Source: Rhodanobacteraceae bacterium
GTDB taxonomy: Bacteria; Pseudomonadota; Gammaproteobacteria; Xanthomonadales; Rhodanobacteraceae
NCBI GenBank assembly: GCA_009996615.1
Contig: JAACZU010000011.1
Span: 31,916 to 95,915 of the forward strand
Reading direction: 5' to 3'
Length of the DNA stretch: 64,000 nucleotides
Made by a program: the position numbers and the translations under genes. Positions 41,416 to 51,400 of this stretch are shown here, piece by piece. Under the pieces are notes generated by a model. The model worked only from the letters and a program-made list of their open reading frames with translations. It was not told the DNA's origin and searched no databases. Numbering within the stretch: position 1 is the stretch's first letter; every line of letters starts with the position of its first letter.

Positions 41416-43185
41416 ATGTCGACGCAGGATCCGCTGTCGCGCGAAGCGCGCCGTTTCATCGTATTGATCGCCCTCGCGCAGGGCCTGCTGCTGTGGCTGG
41501 CTGAAATCGGCACCGAACACCGCTGGTGGCCGTTCTCCGAGCTGGGCGGCCGCGTGTGCTGGTACACGCTGGTGCTCGGCGTGCCGGGCGTGATGGCGCT
41601 GTCCGTGCGCCGCCTCGACGACCGCCGCTTCTGGCAGCACGTCGCACTCGTCACCGCGCTGCTCGCCGCGCTGTTGTCGTGGGCGGCCTGGAGCGCGACC
41701 GGCGCGCCGGGCCTGCAAAGCGGCGAGGTGCTCGGGCCGTACGGATTCACGACGGCGCTCGCACTGTTCGTCGCGTTGCCGTGGCTGCAATGCCGCCTGC
41801 AGTACGGCCGCTGGTGCGCGCCGTATGCGGACCTGTTCGAGTACGCCTGGCAGAACGCACTGACGCTCGCGCTGACGCTGCTGTTCGTCGGCATCTGCTG
41901 GGGCGTGCTGACGCTGTGGGCCGCGCTGTTCGCGCTGGTCAAGATCGACTTCTTCCAGGACCTGTTCCGCGAACACGCGTTCGTCTACCTCGCCACCGGC
42001 GGCATGGCCGGCCTCGGCGTGCTGATCGGGCGCACGCAGCAGCGCCCGATCCGCGTCGCGCGCCAGATCGTGCTGGCGATCTTCACCGGCCTGCTGCCGC
42101 TGCTCGCGTTCATCGCGCTGCTGTTCGCGCTGAGCCTGCTGTCCACCGGGCTGGAACCGCTGTGGAACACGCGCTCGGCGACGGCGATCCTGATGTCGCT
42201 GGTCGGCCTGATCATCGTATTCACCAACGCGGTCTACCAGGACGGCCTGCGCGCGCCACCCTACCCGGCCTGGCTGCGCCGCCTGATCGACGCCGGCCTG
42301 CTCGTGCTGCCGGTGCACGCCGCGATCGGCCTGTATGCGCTGTACCTGCGCATCGACCAGTACGGCTGGACCGCGGACCGCTACTGGGCCGCGCTCGTCT
42401 GCGTGATCCTGAGCGCGTATGCGCTCGGCTATGCCGCCGCGGTGCTGCGCCGTCGCGTGGACTGGCTGGCACCGATCCGCCGCGTCAACGTCGCGCTGTC
42501 GCTCGTGGTCATCGCACTGATCGCCGCATCGAATTCACCGCTGCTCGATCCGCACCGCCTCGGCGTCAACGACCAGGTCGCGCGCTGGACCGACGGCCGC
42601 ACCGATGCCAAGCACCTGGACCTCGAGCACCTGCGCTTCGACAGCGGCCGGCGCGGCTACCGCGCGGCGCAGGCGCTGCGCGCCGATGCGCGCGTGCAGG
42701 CGGATACGGCGCTGGCGGCCGAACTGGCCAAAGTCCTCGAACGCCCGCAGCGCCATGCCTGGCGCGACGCGGAAGAGCGGCGGCGCGCTGCCGTGACGCA
42801 GGTGGAGCAGTTCGCCGCGACGCTGCAGCCGGCGACCGGTTCGCCGGCCCCCGACGCGGCCTTCCTGCAGGCATTGCTCGCCAGCGACGCGGCGAAGACC
42901 GAATGTCGCCAGAGCGACGACGACTGCGTCTACCTCGCACGCGACTTCGATGGCGACGGCTCCATCGATGCGCTGCTGTGCGGTCTGGGCGATGCCGGCC
43001 TCGTCCGCTGCCAGCTCTGGGACCGCAGCGACGGCTCCTGGCGCGTCGCGGCCAGGTTCGACTGGTACGGCGACACCGCGACCGAGTTGAAGCGTGCCTT
43101 GCGCGCCGGCGAGGTCACGCCGGCGCCGCGCCGCTGGCCGGACCTGAAAGCCGGCGACCACCTCGCCGTGCCGACGACCGAGTGA
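41416..43185 (+). CDS. DUF4153 polytopic membrane protein
   Basis: 589 residues with about ten N-terminal membrane helices (to residue ~385). A soluble C-terminal domain follows, with an EF-hand-like stretch (YLARDFDGDGSIDALLCG). The membrane part matches the DUF4153 layout, including PYADLFEYAWQNALTLALTLLFVG and TNAVYQDG. The ATG at 41416 has AAGGGG at good distance. Function unknown. It has its own unit between repeats and the secreted-protein pair. Confidence 0.8.
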   Translation: MSTQDPLSREARRFIVLIALAQGLLLWLAEIGTEHRWWPFSELGGRVCWYTLVLGVPGVMALSVRRLDDRRFWQHVALVTALLAALLSWAAWSATGAPGLQSGEVLGPYGFTTALALFVALPWLQCRLQYGRWCAPYADLFEYAWQNALTLALTLLFVGICWGVLTLWAALFALVKIDFFQDLFREHAFVYLATGGMAGLGVLIGRTQQRPIRVARQIVLAIFTGLLPLLAFIALLFALSLLSTGLEPLWNTRSATAILMSLVGLIIVFTNAVYQDGLRAPPYPAWLRRLIDAGLLVLPVHAAIGLYALYLRIDQYGWTADRYWAALVCVILSAYALGYAAAVLRRRVDWLAPIRRVNVALSLVVIALIAASNSPLLDPHRLGVNDQVARWTDGRTDAKHLDLEHLRFDSGRRGYRAAQALRADARVQADTALAAELAKVLERPQRHAWRDAEERRRAAVTQVEQFAATLQPATGSPAPDAAFLQALLASDAAKTECRQSDDDCVYLARDFDGDGSIDALLCGLGDAGLVRCQLWDRSDGSWRVAARFDWYGDTATELKRALRAGEVTPAPRRWPDLKAGDHLAVPTTE

Positions 43186-43465
43186 CGCGGCGCGAGGCCG
43201 CTTGCGCGCAGTTGCCACTTTTCGTCATAAGATGACGCATCTTCAGGGGTTCTGAAGCGTTCCATCCCGTGGCGTCGATCCAGGCGCCACCGTGCATCCG
43301 GGCGCGTGTTGCGACGCGCCCGCGTTACGCGCTCGCGCGCACACGTCGAGGCTTCGCAACGGGCCGGCCGTTACCCGACAGCCTGCCCGCACCGATGGCC
43401 GCCGGTGACGGCGGAGCAATGCCAGCGTTGCTGTGGCTTTTCGTCCTCACGAAGAGGGTACGTCG

Positions 43466-43798
43466 ATGCGAACCCGATGGTGCGCCATCCTTGCTGCCGC
43501 GGCGCTCGCGGCCACGATCCCACGCCTGCCCGGCGCCACGCCTCCTGACGACGAGCACCGCGACGCCGACGAGTCGGCGCAAGCGGTCGAGAGCTTCAGC
43601 CTCGACTGGCACGCGATCAACCCCGGCATCGCGCGCGCGCGCAGCAATTGCTTCCAGCTCGCCGGCACGCTCGGCCAGCCGGTCGCGGGCTACGCCACCG
43701 GCGGCAGTTTCATCGTCTCTGCGGGCTTCTGGGCCGGCGCGCCGACCAGCGGACTCGACACGATCTTCTTCCATGGCTTCGAGGGGTGTGGAGCATGA
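43466..43798 (+). CDS. Small secreted protein with G-F-E tail motif
   Basis: 110 residues. A signal peptide (MRTRWCAILAAAALAATIP) is followed by a short domain (SFSLDWHAINPGIARARSNC then LAGTLGQPVAGYATGGSFIV). The tail is DTIFFHGFEGCGA. The GQPVAGxxxGGSFxVSAGFW pattern recurs, in my memory, in short secreted proteins encoded next to surface or fibre proteins. No function assigned. The stop overlaps the start of the collagen-like gene (ATGA), so the two are translationally coupled. Confidence 0.7.
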   Translation: MRTRWCAILAAAALAATIPRLPGATPPDDEHRDADESAQAVESFSLDWHAINPGIARARSNCFQLAGTLGQPVAGYATGGSFIVSAGFWAGAPTSGLDTIFFHGFEGCGA

Positions 43799-45843
43799 AA
43801 CGCAATCGACTCGCGATCGTCCTCGGCCTGGCGCTGGGCCTCGGCCTCGGCCTCGCCGGCACCGTGCAGGCGGCACCGCAGACCACCGCGTTCACCTACC
43901 AGGGGCAGCTGAACGCCAGCGGATCGCTGCCGAACCAGACCTACACGTTCACGTTCACGCTCTACAACGCCGCCACCGGCGGCGCGCAGATCGGCGCGCC
44001 AATCACGCAGAGCCTCGTCGTGAGCAACGGCCTGTTCACCACCGACCTCGACTTCGGCCTCGCCTTCGGCCCGACGCAGTACTGGCTCGAAATCAGCGTC
44101 AACGGCCAGGTGTTGACGCCGCGCCAGCCGGTCACGACCACACCGGTCGCGCAGTATGCGCTGAACGCGCCGGCGGGACCGGCCGGCCCCACGGGCCCCG
44201 CCGGACCGACCGGCCCGGCCGGTCCGCAAGGCCCGATCGGCCCGACGGGCCCGGCGGGCAGCGGTCCGTTCACGCTGCCCTACGCGAACACGCAGTCGAA
44301 CGCCGGCGCGCTGTTCTCGATCACCAACACCACCAACACTGCGCTGATGGGCAGCTCCAGCTCGACCGACAGCAGCGTGAATGCCGTCGTCGGTGCGATC
44401 TCCTCGACCGCGCCCGGCGGCTTCTCCAGCGGCGTGCGCGGCATCAACAACGGTACCGGCGGCCTCGGCATCGGCGTATACGGCTCGCAGGCCGGCAGTG
44501 GCTGGGGCGTCTATGGCGTCACCCCGTCCGGCATTGGCGTCTACGGCAATTCCAGCGGCAATGGTTTCGGCGTGTACGCGAACTCCAGCAGCGGCACCGG
44601 CCTCAACGCCACCAGTACCAGTGGCATCGCGGCGACGTTCGGCCTCTACAACACCGCGAACAACTCGACCGCGGTGGCGGTGAGCACCGTCGGCGCGGGT
44701 AACGCGCTGAACGTCACCGCCGCCAGCGGGTACGGCATCTTGTCGACAGCGGACGGCACCGGCGTCCGCGGCACGACGAGTTCCATAAGCGCCGCCGGCA
44801 TCATCGGCGACAACACCGGCGGCGGCGAGTCGGTGGTCGGCCTCGCGAATACCTCGCTCTCCGGCGCGGTGGTCGGCCGCAATGACGGCGCCGGTTCCGG
44901 CGTACGCGGATTTATCGCCACCGACACGTCCGGCAATGGCATTGGCGTCTACGGGCAGGTCGGCATCAGCGGCAGCAAGGGCCGCGCCGGCCGTTTCGAG
45001 AACACCAACGCCTCCAACACGTCCAACGTCCTGGAAGTCGAGACCAATACCATCGGCGACATCCCGACCAGCCGGGGTGGCGCCTCCTTCTTCGTCAACA
45101 ACACCAACGGCGTCGCCGCCGCGGTGCGCGGCGAGGTCAACACGATCTTCGGCAATTTCGGCGCCAGCGGCATCTACGGCGTCAGTTCCGGCACCGGCGG
45201 CTTCGCCGGTGTTTTCTACTCGTCCAACACCAGCGGCAACGGCACGACGCTGCAGGTTTCCAACGCCGGCAACGGCCCTGCAACGGCTATCGCCAAAAGC
45301 GGTCCGGGAACAGCACTGCAGGTCAGTCACAGCGGCGCGTCCGGCAATCTCGCCGTGCTACAGAACGGCAGCACCAACGTCGCGCGCATCGACAAGACCG
45401 GCAAGGGCTTCTTCAACGGCGGCACGCAGACCGGCGGCGCCGACCTGGCCGAGTTCGTGCCGACCAGCGGCGCGCTGCCGCAAGCCGGCGACGTGGTCGA
45501 GATCGACCCGGACCAGCCCGATCGCTTCCGCCTGTCCAGCCGCGCGTACAGCCCGCTCGTGGCCGGCGTGATCTCGACCGACCCCGGCGTGACGATGAAC
45601 GCACGTCACGGCGCCGACCAGCCGACCGACGGCCCCGCGCTCGCGCTGGCCGGCCGAGTGCCGGTCAAGGTGACCGGCGAGAACGGCCCGATCCGCATCG
45701 GCGACCTGCTCGTCTCCTCCTCCACGCCCGGCCACGCGATGCGCGCGCCGCCGACGCCGGTCAGCGGCACCGTGATCGGCAAGGCGCTGCAGGCGATGGA
45801 TGACGCCAGCGGCACGGTATTGATGCTGACGATGCTGCGCTGA
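43795..45843 (+). CDS. Secreted collagen-like, fibre-type protein
   Basis: 682 residues. A signal peptide (MKRNRLAIVLGLALGLGLG...) and a conserved N-terminal beta domain (TTAFTYQGQLNASGSLPNQT...) come first. A Gly-x-y collagen-like run follows at ~126-155 (GPAGPTGPAGPTGPAG...). Then comes a long Gly/Ser/Thr/Asn-rich repeat region with GVYG-type repeats. The conserved C-terminal domain (TGGADLAEFVPTSGALPQAGDVV...) resembles the trimerising or autoprocessing end of fibre proteins. It is probably an extracellular trimeric fibre; target unknown. Confidence 0.75.
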   Translation: MKRNRLAIVLGLALGLGLGLAGTVQAAPQTTAFTYQGQLNASGSLPNQTYTFTFTLYNAATGGAQIGAPITQSLVVSNGLFTTDLDFGLAFGPTQYWLEISVNGQVLTPRQPVTTTPVAQYALNAPAGPAGPTGPAGPTGPAGPQGPIGPTGPAGSGPFTLPYANTQSNAGALFSITNTTNTALMGSSSSTDSSVNAVVGAISSTAPGGFSSGVRGINNGTGGLGIGVYGSQAGSGWGVYGVTPSGIGVYGNSSGNGFGVYANSSSGTGLNATSTSGIAATFGLYNTANNSTAVAVSTVGAGNALNVTAASGYGILSTADGTGVRGTTSSISAAGIIGDNTGGGESVVGLANTSLSGAVVGRNDGAGSGVRGFIATDTSGNGIGVYGQVGISGSKGRAGRFENTNASNTSNVLEVETNTIGDIPTSRGGASFFVNNTNGVAAAVRGEVNTIFGNFGASGIYGVSSGTGGFAGVFYSSNTSGNGTTLQVSNAGNGPATAIAKSGPGTALQVSHSGASGNLAVLQNGSTNVARIDKTGKGFFNGGTQTGGADLAEFVPTSGALPQAGDVVEIDPDQPDRFRLSSRAYSPLVAGVISTDPGVTMNARHGADQPTDGPALALAGRVPVKVTGENGPIRIGDLLVSSSTPGHAMRAPPTPVSGTVIGKALQAMDDASGTVLMLTMLR

Positions 45844-45891
45844 AGACTCCAAGCCCGCTCGGTTCGGCAAGCGGAAACCTCGGCGCCTGTG

Positions 45892-45955
45892 GTGGGAGCG
45901 GCGGAAGCCGCGATGCTTTGGACAGCACAAGCATCGCGCCTGCCGGCGCTCCCAC
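45892..45955. repeat. Palindromic repeat C (GTGGGAGCGGCGGAAGCCGC)
   Basis: Left arm GTGGGAGCGGCGGAAGCCGC, right arm GCCGGCGCTCCCAC with mismatches, GATGC/GCATC internal. It lies between the collagen-like gene and the metX-type gene. Confidence 0.8.
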
Positions 45956-46042
45956 AGGGACACTCAAGGCCCCGCGTTCCGACTTGGCGCCACCGCCGCC
46001 GCTGGGTACATTGCGCGTCCTGCCTCGCCGCCCCTTCCGCGC

Positions 46043-47158
46043 ATGTCCGACGCCCGCCGCTGGTTCGCCCTGCCCTCGCCGTTCCACATGAAGCGCGGCG
46101 GCGAACTCGTCGGCGCCCGCCTCGCCTACGAAACCTGGGGCGAACTCAGCGCCGCGCGCGACAACGCGATCTTCATCCTGACCGGCCTGTCGCCGAGCGC
46201 GCACGCCGCCTCGAATGCGGACGATCCCTCGCCCGGCTGGTGGGAGGAGATGATCGGCCCGGGCAAGCACATCGACACGAACCGCTGGTTCGTGATCTGC
46301 GCGAACACGCTCGGCAGCTGCAAGGGCTCCACGGGCCCGGCCGACATCAATCCTGCCACCGGCGAGCCGTATCGCCTGGACTTCCCCGAGCTGACGCTCG
46401 AGGACGTCGCCAACGCCAGCCACGAACTGGTGCGCGCGCTCGGCATCGAGCGCCTCGCCTGCCTGGTCGGCAACTCGATGGGCGGCATGAGCGCGCTCGC
46501 ATACCTGTTGCTGCATCCCGGCAGCGTGCGCACGCACATCAGCATCTCGACCGCGCCGCAGGCACAGCCGTTCGCGATCGCGATCCGCTCGCTGCAGCGC
46601 GAGGCGATCCGCCTCGACCACAACTGGAACAACGGCCACTACGACGAGGAGCACTACCCCGAGGCTGGCATGTCGATCGCGCGCAAGCTCGGCGTGATCA
46701 CCTACCGCTCGGCGATGGAATGGGTCGGCCGCTTCGCGCGCATCCGCCTCGACGCCGAGCAGCGCGAGGACGATCCGTTCGGCGCCGAGTTCCAGGTCGA
46801 GTCCTACCTCGCCGGCCACGCGCGCCGCTTCGTGCGCAGCTTCGACCCGAACAGCTACCTGTACCTGTCGCGCGCGAGCGACTGGTTCGACGTCGCCGAG
46901 TACGCCCCGAAGGAGGCCGGCCACGGCGGCGTCGACCACGCGCTGCAACGCATCCGGCTCGAGCGCGCGCTGGTCATCGGCGTCGAGACCGACATCCTGT
47001 TCCCCCTCAGCCAGCAGCAGCAGATCGCCGACGGCCTGCGCGCCGGTGGCGCCGAAGTCGACTTCGTCGCGCTGGACAGCCCGCAGGGCCACGACGCGTT
47101 CCTGGTCGACATCCCGCGCTTCGGCGCCGCCATCGCGCGCTTTTTGGCCGCGGGTTAG
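46043..47158 (+). CDS. Serine O-succinyltransferase (MetX-like)
   Basis: Alpha/beta-hydrolase acyltransferase of 371 residues. The nucleophile serine is in LVGNSMGGMSALA, with conserved GSCKGSTGPADINPATG, the catalytic Asp in GVETDILFPLSQQQQIADG and His in SPQGHDAFLVD. It is annotated in many genomes as homoserine O-acetyltransferase. The TAPQAQPFAIAIRSLQREAIRLD segment and near identity to remembered Xanthomonas sequences point to the serine O-succinyltransferase branch (O-succinylserine for cysteine synthesis). The cysteine-dioxygenase-like gene follows after 54 bp. Confidence 0.88.
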   Translation: MSDARRWFALPSPFHMKRGGELVGARLAYETWGELSAARDNAIFILTGLSPSAHAASNADDPSPGWWEEMIGPGKHIDTNRWFVICANTLGSCKGSTGPADINPATGEPYRLDFPELTLEDVANASHELVRALGIERLACLVGNSMGGMSALAYLLLHPGSVRTHISISTAPQAQPFAIAIRSLQREAIRLDHNWNNGHYDEEHYPEAGMSIARKLGVITYRSAMEWVGRFARIRLDAEQREDDPFGAEFQVESYLAGHARRFVRSFDPNSYLYLSRASDWFDVAEYAPKEAGHGGVDHALQRIRLERALVIGVETDILFPLSQQQQIADGLRAGGAEVDFVALDSPQGHDAFLVDIPRFGAAIARFLAAG

Positions 47159-47212
47159 AATCGAGACGCTGCCCGCGCCACGCATGTGCGCGCCCGCCCT
47201 CCGAGAGTCGCC

Positions 47213-47791
47213 ATGCTATCGCTTGAATTCCCCGGTGCCCGCCAGCTGATCGACGCGATCGACGCCGCCGTCGTGCAGTCCGACCAGACCGTCGTCACCG
47301 ACATGCTGCGCACCGCGCTGTGCCGCCTGATTCGCGACGCCGACGTGCGCCTGCCCGAGTGCGTGTTCGAAAGCGTCGCCGATCACTACGCACGTCGCGA
47401 GCTGTACCGCAGCGAGCAACACGGCTACAGCGTCGTCGCGATGACCTGGGGCCCCGGCCAGGGCACGCCGATCCACGACCACGCCGGCCAGTGGTGCGTT
47501 GAAGGCGTGTGGCACGGCAACCTCGAAATCACCCCGTACGAGCTGATCGAAGCGCGCGGCGACCGCTACCGCTTCGAACCGCGCGGCACGATGAACGCCG
47601 GCGTCGGCTCCGCCGGCAGCCTGATCCCGCCGCACGAGTACCACACCATCGTGAACCCCAGCGACGACGCGATCGCCGTCTCGCTGCACATCTACCGCCG
47701 CGCCCTCGACGCCTGCGCCAAGTTCTACCCCACCGACGATGGCTGGTACCTGCGCGACCAGTGCGCCCTCGCGCTCGACAGCACGCAGTAA
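47213..47791 (+). CDS. Cysteine dioxygenase family protein
   Basis: Cupin thiol dioxygenase of 192 residues. The iron ligands are in GTPIHDHAGQWC (two His) and PPHEYHTIVNPSDD (third His). The Cys in AGQWCVEG is close to the position of the CDO cross-link cysteine. It would oxidise cysteine or a related thiol (for example 3-mercaptopropionate) to the sulfinate. The start at 47213 is preferred over 47186. With the upstream acyltransferase it forms a small cysteine-metabolism unit. Confidence 0.85.
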   Translation: MLSLEFPGARQLIDAIDAAVVQSDQTVVTDMLRTALCRLIRDADVRLPECVFESVADHYARRELYRSEQHGYSVVAMTWGPGQGTPIHDHAGQWCVEGVWHGNLEITPYELIEARGDRYRFEPRGTMNAGVGSAGSLIPPHEYHTIVNPSDDAIAVSLHIYRRALDACAKFYPTDDGWYLRDQCALALDSTQ

Positions 47792-47797
47792 ATCTTT

Positions 47798-47836
47798 AGC
47801 CCTCCCCTTCAAGGGGAGGGTTGGGTGGGGATGGTG
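47798..47836 (+). repeat. Dispersed repeat A
   Basis: AGCCCTCCCCTTCAAGGGGA then GGGTTGGGTGGGGATGGTG, 6 bp after the dioxygenase stop. A standard copy of the family. Confidence 0.85.
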
Positions 47837-47972
47837 TTCGTAGTGTGGGGATGCTGCTCGTCGTGAGGGCGGCGGCCGCCGCATACGACCCTCACAACGA
47901 ATTCCCTGCATCCCCCACCACGCTTGCCGTATACTGCGCGCCCCGCGAGCCCCCAGCGCCGCGGCACTTCAA

Positions 47973-48059
47973 GCCGAAGTGGCGGAATCGGTAGACGCAG
48001 CGGACTCAAAATCCGCCGATGGCGACATCGTGAGGGTTCGAGTCCCTCCTTCGGCACCA
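47973..48059 (+). tRNA. tRNA-Leu (CAA)
   Basis: 87 nt, class II tRNA with a long variable arm. The acceptor GCCGAAG pairs with CTTCGGC, and the D-loop segment is GTGGCGGAATCGGTAGACGC. The anticodon loop CTCAAAA gives CAA, read between GCGGA and TCCGC. The T-arm has GGTTCGAGTCC and CCA is encoded. The flanking sequence shows no obvious repeat of the tRNA 3' end, so use as an attachment site is not supported. Confidence 0.97.
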
Positions 48060-48135
48060 CAGACACGCTCCACCACAATCGGCGCCCCCAAGCGTGGGGT
48101 GTTCTCGTCGACCAGTACGGTTGGCGTCATGCGGC

Positions 48136-48375
48136 TCAAGTCGCCGCCTCGAATCCGGTCAGCGAAGAATCTTGGCCGACACGGCTGCTGGCGAACGCAA
48201 CTGCCGCCCGAATCTGCTCCACCGCGAGATGCGGGTAGGACTCAATGATCTGCGCCTCGGCCCGACCTGCTGCCAAGTTATCGAGAATCAACTCGACCGT
48301 AATCCGCGTGCCCTTGATGCGCGGTTTTCCGGCGCAAGTATCGGCCGTAGCGACGATGTGATCCTTCCAGTTCAT
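48136..48375 (-). CDS. DUF433 small protein (antitoxin-like)
   Basis: 79 residues. It has KPRIKGTRITVELILDNLAAG, the DUF433 signature, and ESYPHLAVEQIRAAVAFA. DUF433 proteins often pair with a PIN-domain-type toxin gene, but none is adjacent here, so it is an orphan. It ends next to tRNA-Leu and starts 32 bp from the CRISPR array. Confidence 0.85.
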   Translation of the reverse strand: MNWKDHIVATADTCAGKPRIKGTRITVELILDNLAAGRAEAQIIESYPHLAVEQIRAAVAFASSRVGQDSSLTGFEAAT

Positions 48376-48406
48376 GAACGCTCCTCCGGAAAGAGTATCC
48401 CAGTGT

Positions 48407-51400
48407 AGCCAACCCAGAGCGCATTTCCTGATCTGCTACGCTCGTCCGACGATCTTTTCGCGCCGATCGTGACGTTCCGGCCAGAGCGCATTTCCTGATC
48501 TGCTACGCTCCTACTTCACCGGCGGCAACAATTGGGGCGGGTTCCGGCCAGAGCGCATTTCCTGATCTGCTACGCTCGCTGGTGAGCAGCAGCTGCATGA
48601 GGTTGAGTTCCGGCCAGAGCGCATTTCCTGATCTGCTACGCTCCTACTCTGACTACTACGACGCCTTTGTGCAGTTCCGGCCAGAGCGCATTTCCTGATC
48701 TGCTACGCTCACATCAGGCGCGGTGCTGGTGACGTTCCATGTTCCGGCCAGAGCGCATTTCCTGATCTGCTACGCTCCGACCGGAAACAGGCCGACGACG
48801 ACGTGTGTTCCGGCCAGAGCGCATTTCCTGATCTGCTACGCTCCTGCGACGAGCCGTGCGCGGTGCTGCCGAAGTTCCGGCCAGAGCGCATTTCCTGATC
48901 TGCTACGCTCGGTTTGCATCTCATGCTCCATGCGCGCCTCGTTCCGGCCAGAGCGCATTTCCTGATCTGCTACGCTCAAAGCGGGTCTCCGGGAGGGGGA
49001 GGGGTGGTTCCGGCCAGAGCGCATTTCCTGATCTGCTACGCTTGAACTATGCGCTTCAATGTGAAGGACACCCGTTCCGGCCAGAGCGCATTTCCTGATC
49101 TGCTACGCTCTGGGTGCAGCGCGCGCATCACGCCGGCCTAGTTCCGGCCAGAGCGCATTTCCTGATCTGCTACGCTCCGGCGAAGAAGGGTCTGTGGGTG
49201 CGCCTGCGTTCCGGCCAGAGCGCATTTCCTGATCTGCTACGCTCCGCTGCCGGTGTTCCGCCGCAACGCGGATGTTCCGGCCACAGCGCATTTCCTGATC
49301 TGCTACGCTCGGATCCAGAACGAGCTGGAAGGCATCGACAGTTCCGGCCAGAGCGCATTTCCTGATCTGCTACGCTCTGTGCGGCCCGATCAAGACCGGC
49401 TTGCCCAGTTCCGGCCAGAGCGCATTTCCTGATCTGCTACGCTCGCCACGACGACGCCCAGCGCGCAGATGCAGTTCCGGCCAGAGCGCATTTCCTGATC
49501 TGCTACGCTCGGACCCACCACCGCCGCCGTGGCGGCCAGAGTTCCGGCCAGAGCGCATTTCCTGATCTGCTACGCTCCCATGGGAAAAATCCGCGACAAG
49601 CTCACCAGTTCCGGCCAGAGCGCATTTCCTGATCTGCTACGCTCCGGGCCGGTCGGCTCGCCGCTCTCGTCCACGTTCCGGCCAGAGCGCATTTCCTGAT
49701 CTGCTACGCTCGTCGATCGTTGGAGAGCTCGAAGCGCGCAGTTCCGGCCAGAGCGCATTTCCTGATCTGCTACGCTCTGAGGTTGAGGAAATACATGTGG
49801 TTCGCCGTTCCGGCCAGAGCGCATTTCCTGATCTGCTACGCTCCCAAGCTACGGGCGGGTGACGCGATCGTTCGTTCCGGCCAGAGCGCATTTCCTGATC
49901 TGCTACGCTCCGCGATCAGCTCGGCGACGGTGGTGACGTTGTTCCGGCCAGAGCGCATTTCCTGATCTGCTACGCTCCTGCGCATCGATGTTGCCGCGCT
50001 TGCGCAGGTTCCGGCCAGAGCGCATTTCCTGATCTGCTACGCTCCGATCATGTGCACGGTGCTCGAGCAGCAAGTTCCGGCCAGAGCGCATTTCCTGATC
50101 TGCTACGCTCGTGCAGGCAAGCGGCCCCTGAGCGTCGTAAGTTCCGGCCAGAGCGCATTTCCTGATCTGCTACGCTCTCCGGCAAACCCGATTGTAAGCG
50201 CCGCCAGTTCCGGCCAGAGCGCATTTCCTGATCTCTACGCTCAGGGCACGATCGACGGCATGCGCCGCCAGTGTTCCGGCCAGAGCGCATTTCCTGATCT
50301 GCTACGCTCGTCGCAGCCTGCGCCGCCCAAGCATTGCGAGTTCCGGCCAGAGCGCATTTCCTGATCTGCTACGCTCCCCCCTCCAACAGATCACCATCCG
50401 GCTGCAGTTCCGGCCAGAGCGCATTTCCTGATCTGCTACGCTCTCAGGTGGAAGCCGCTACGCGGCCCGCCTGGTTCCGGCCAGAGCGCATTTCCTGATC
50501 TGCTACGCTCCACCGACGTGTAGCGGTTGCGCAGGGGCTTGTTCCGGCCAGAGCGCATTTCCTGATCTGCTACGCTCCTGCGCGAGTGCCCCCCCGATGC
50601 TGACTCGGTTCCGGCCAGAGCGCATTTCCTGATCTGCTACGCTCCTCCGCAGCGACGCGGCGACCATCGAACAAGTTCCGGCCAGAGCGCATTTCCTGAT
50701 CTGCTACGCTCGCAGATGCCGATGACCTGGAGCGCGAGCGGGTTCCGGCCAGAGCGCATTTCCTGATCTGCTACGCTCTGCGGTCGCTGGACATCGCGAC
50801 CGACGTGCGTTCCGGCCAGAGCGCATTTCCTGATCTGCTACGCTCCCCGTGGGCGATCAGCTGGCCGCCGCACAAGTTCCGGCCAGAGCGCATTTCCTGA
50901 TCTGCTACGCTCCGACCTCGCCGGCATCCCGACAGTCTGCCAGTTCCGGCCAGAGCGCATTTCCTGATCTGCTACGCTCAGTCCAGCTTGCAGCCCCGCT
51001 GCCCAGGGAGTTCCGGCCAGAGCGCATTTCCTGATCTGCTACGCTCTCAAACGCCAAGGAGGCTCGGCAGCGTTCGTTCCGGCCAGAGCGCATTTCCTGA
51101 TCTGCTACGCTCCCATGTCGGCGACGCGCAGGTGGCGTGTCTGTTCCGGCCAGAGCGCATTTCCTGATCTGCTACGCTCACCTGCGCATCGTCGTGACGC
51201 AGCATGCCAGTTCCGGCCAGAGCGCATTTCCTGATCTGCTACGCTCCAACGGCTCGCCGACCGGCAAGATCGACGTGTTCCGGCCAGAGCGCATTTCCTG
51301 ATCTGCTACGCTCTCACGACCGACCACAGGCAGCCCCAAGAGGGTTCCGGCCAGAGCGCATTTCCTGATCTGCTACGCTCGCACGACCACGCCGAGTGAA

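Noticed and set aside
46043..47158. Homoserine O-acetyltransferase MetX
   Set aside because: The sequence matches the Xanthomonas-type serine O-succinyltransferase branch better; methionine function is not excluded but is less likely.
48709..51034. Many 60-80-codon frames inside the CRISPR array
   Set aside because: They are translations of the repeat (RSGNALWPE or PARAHFLICYA) and spacers; no ribosome sites.
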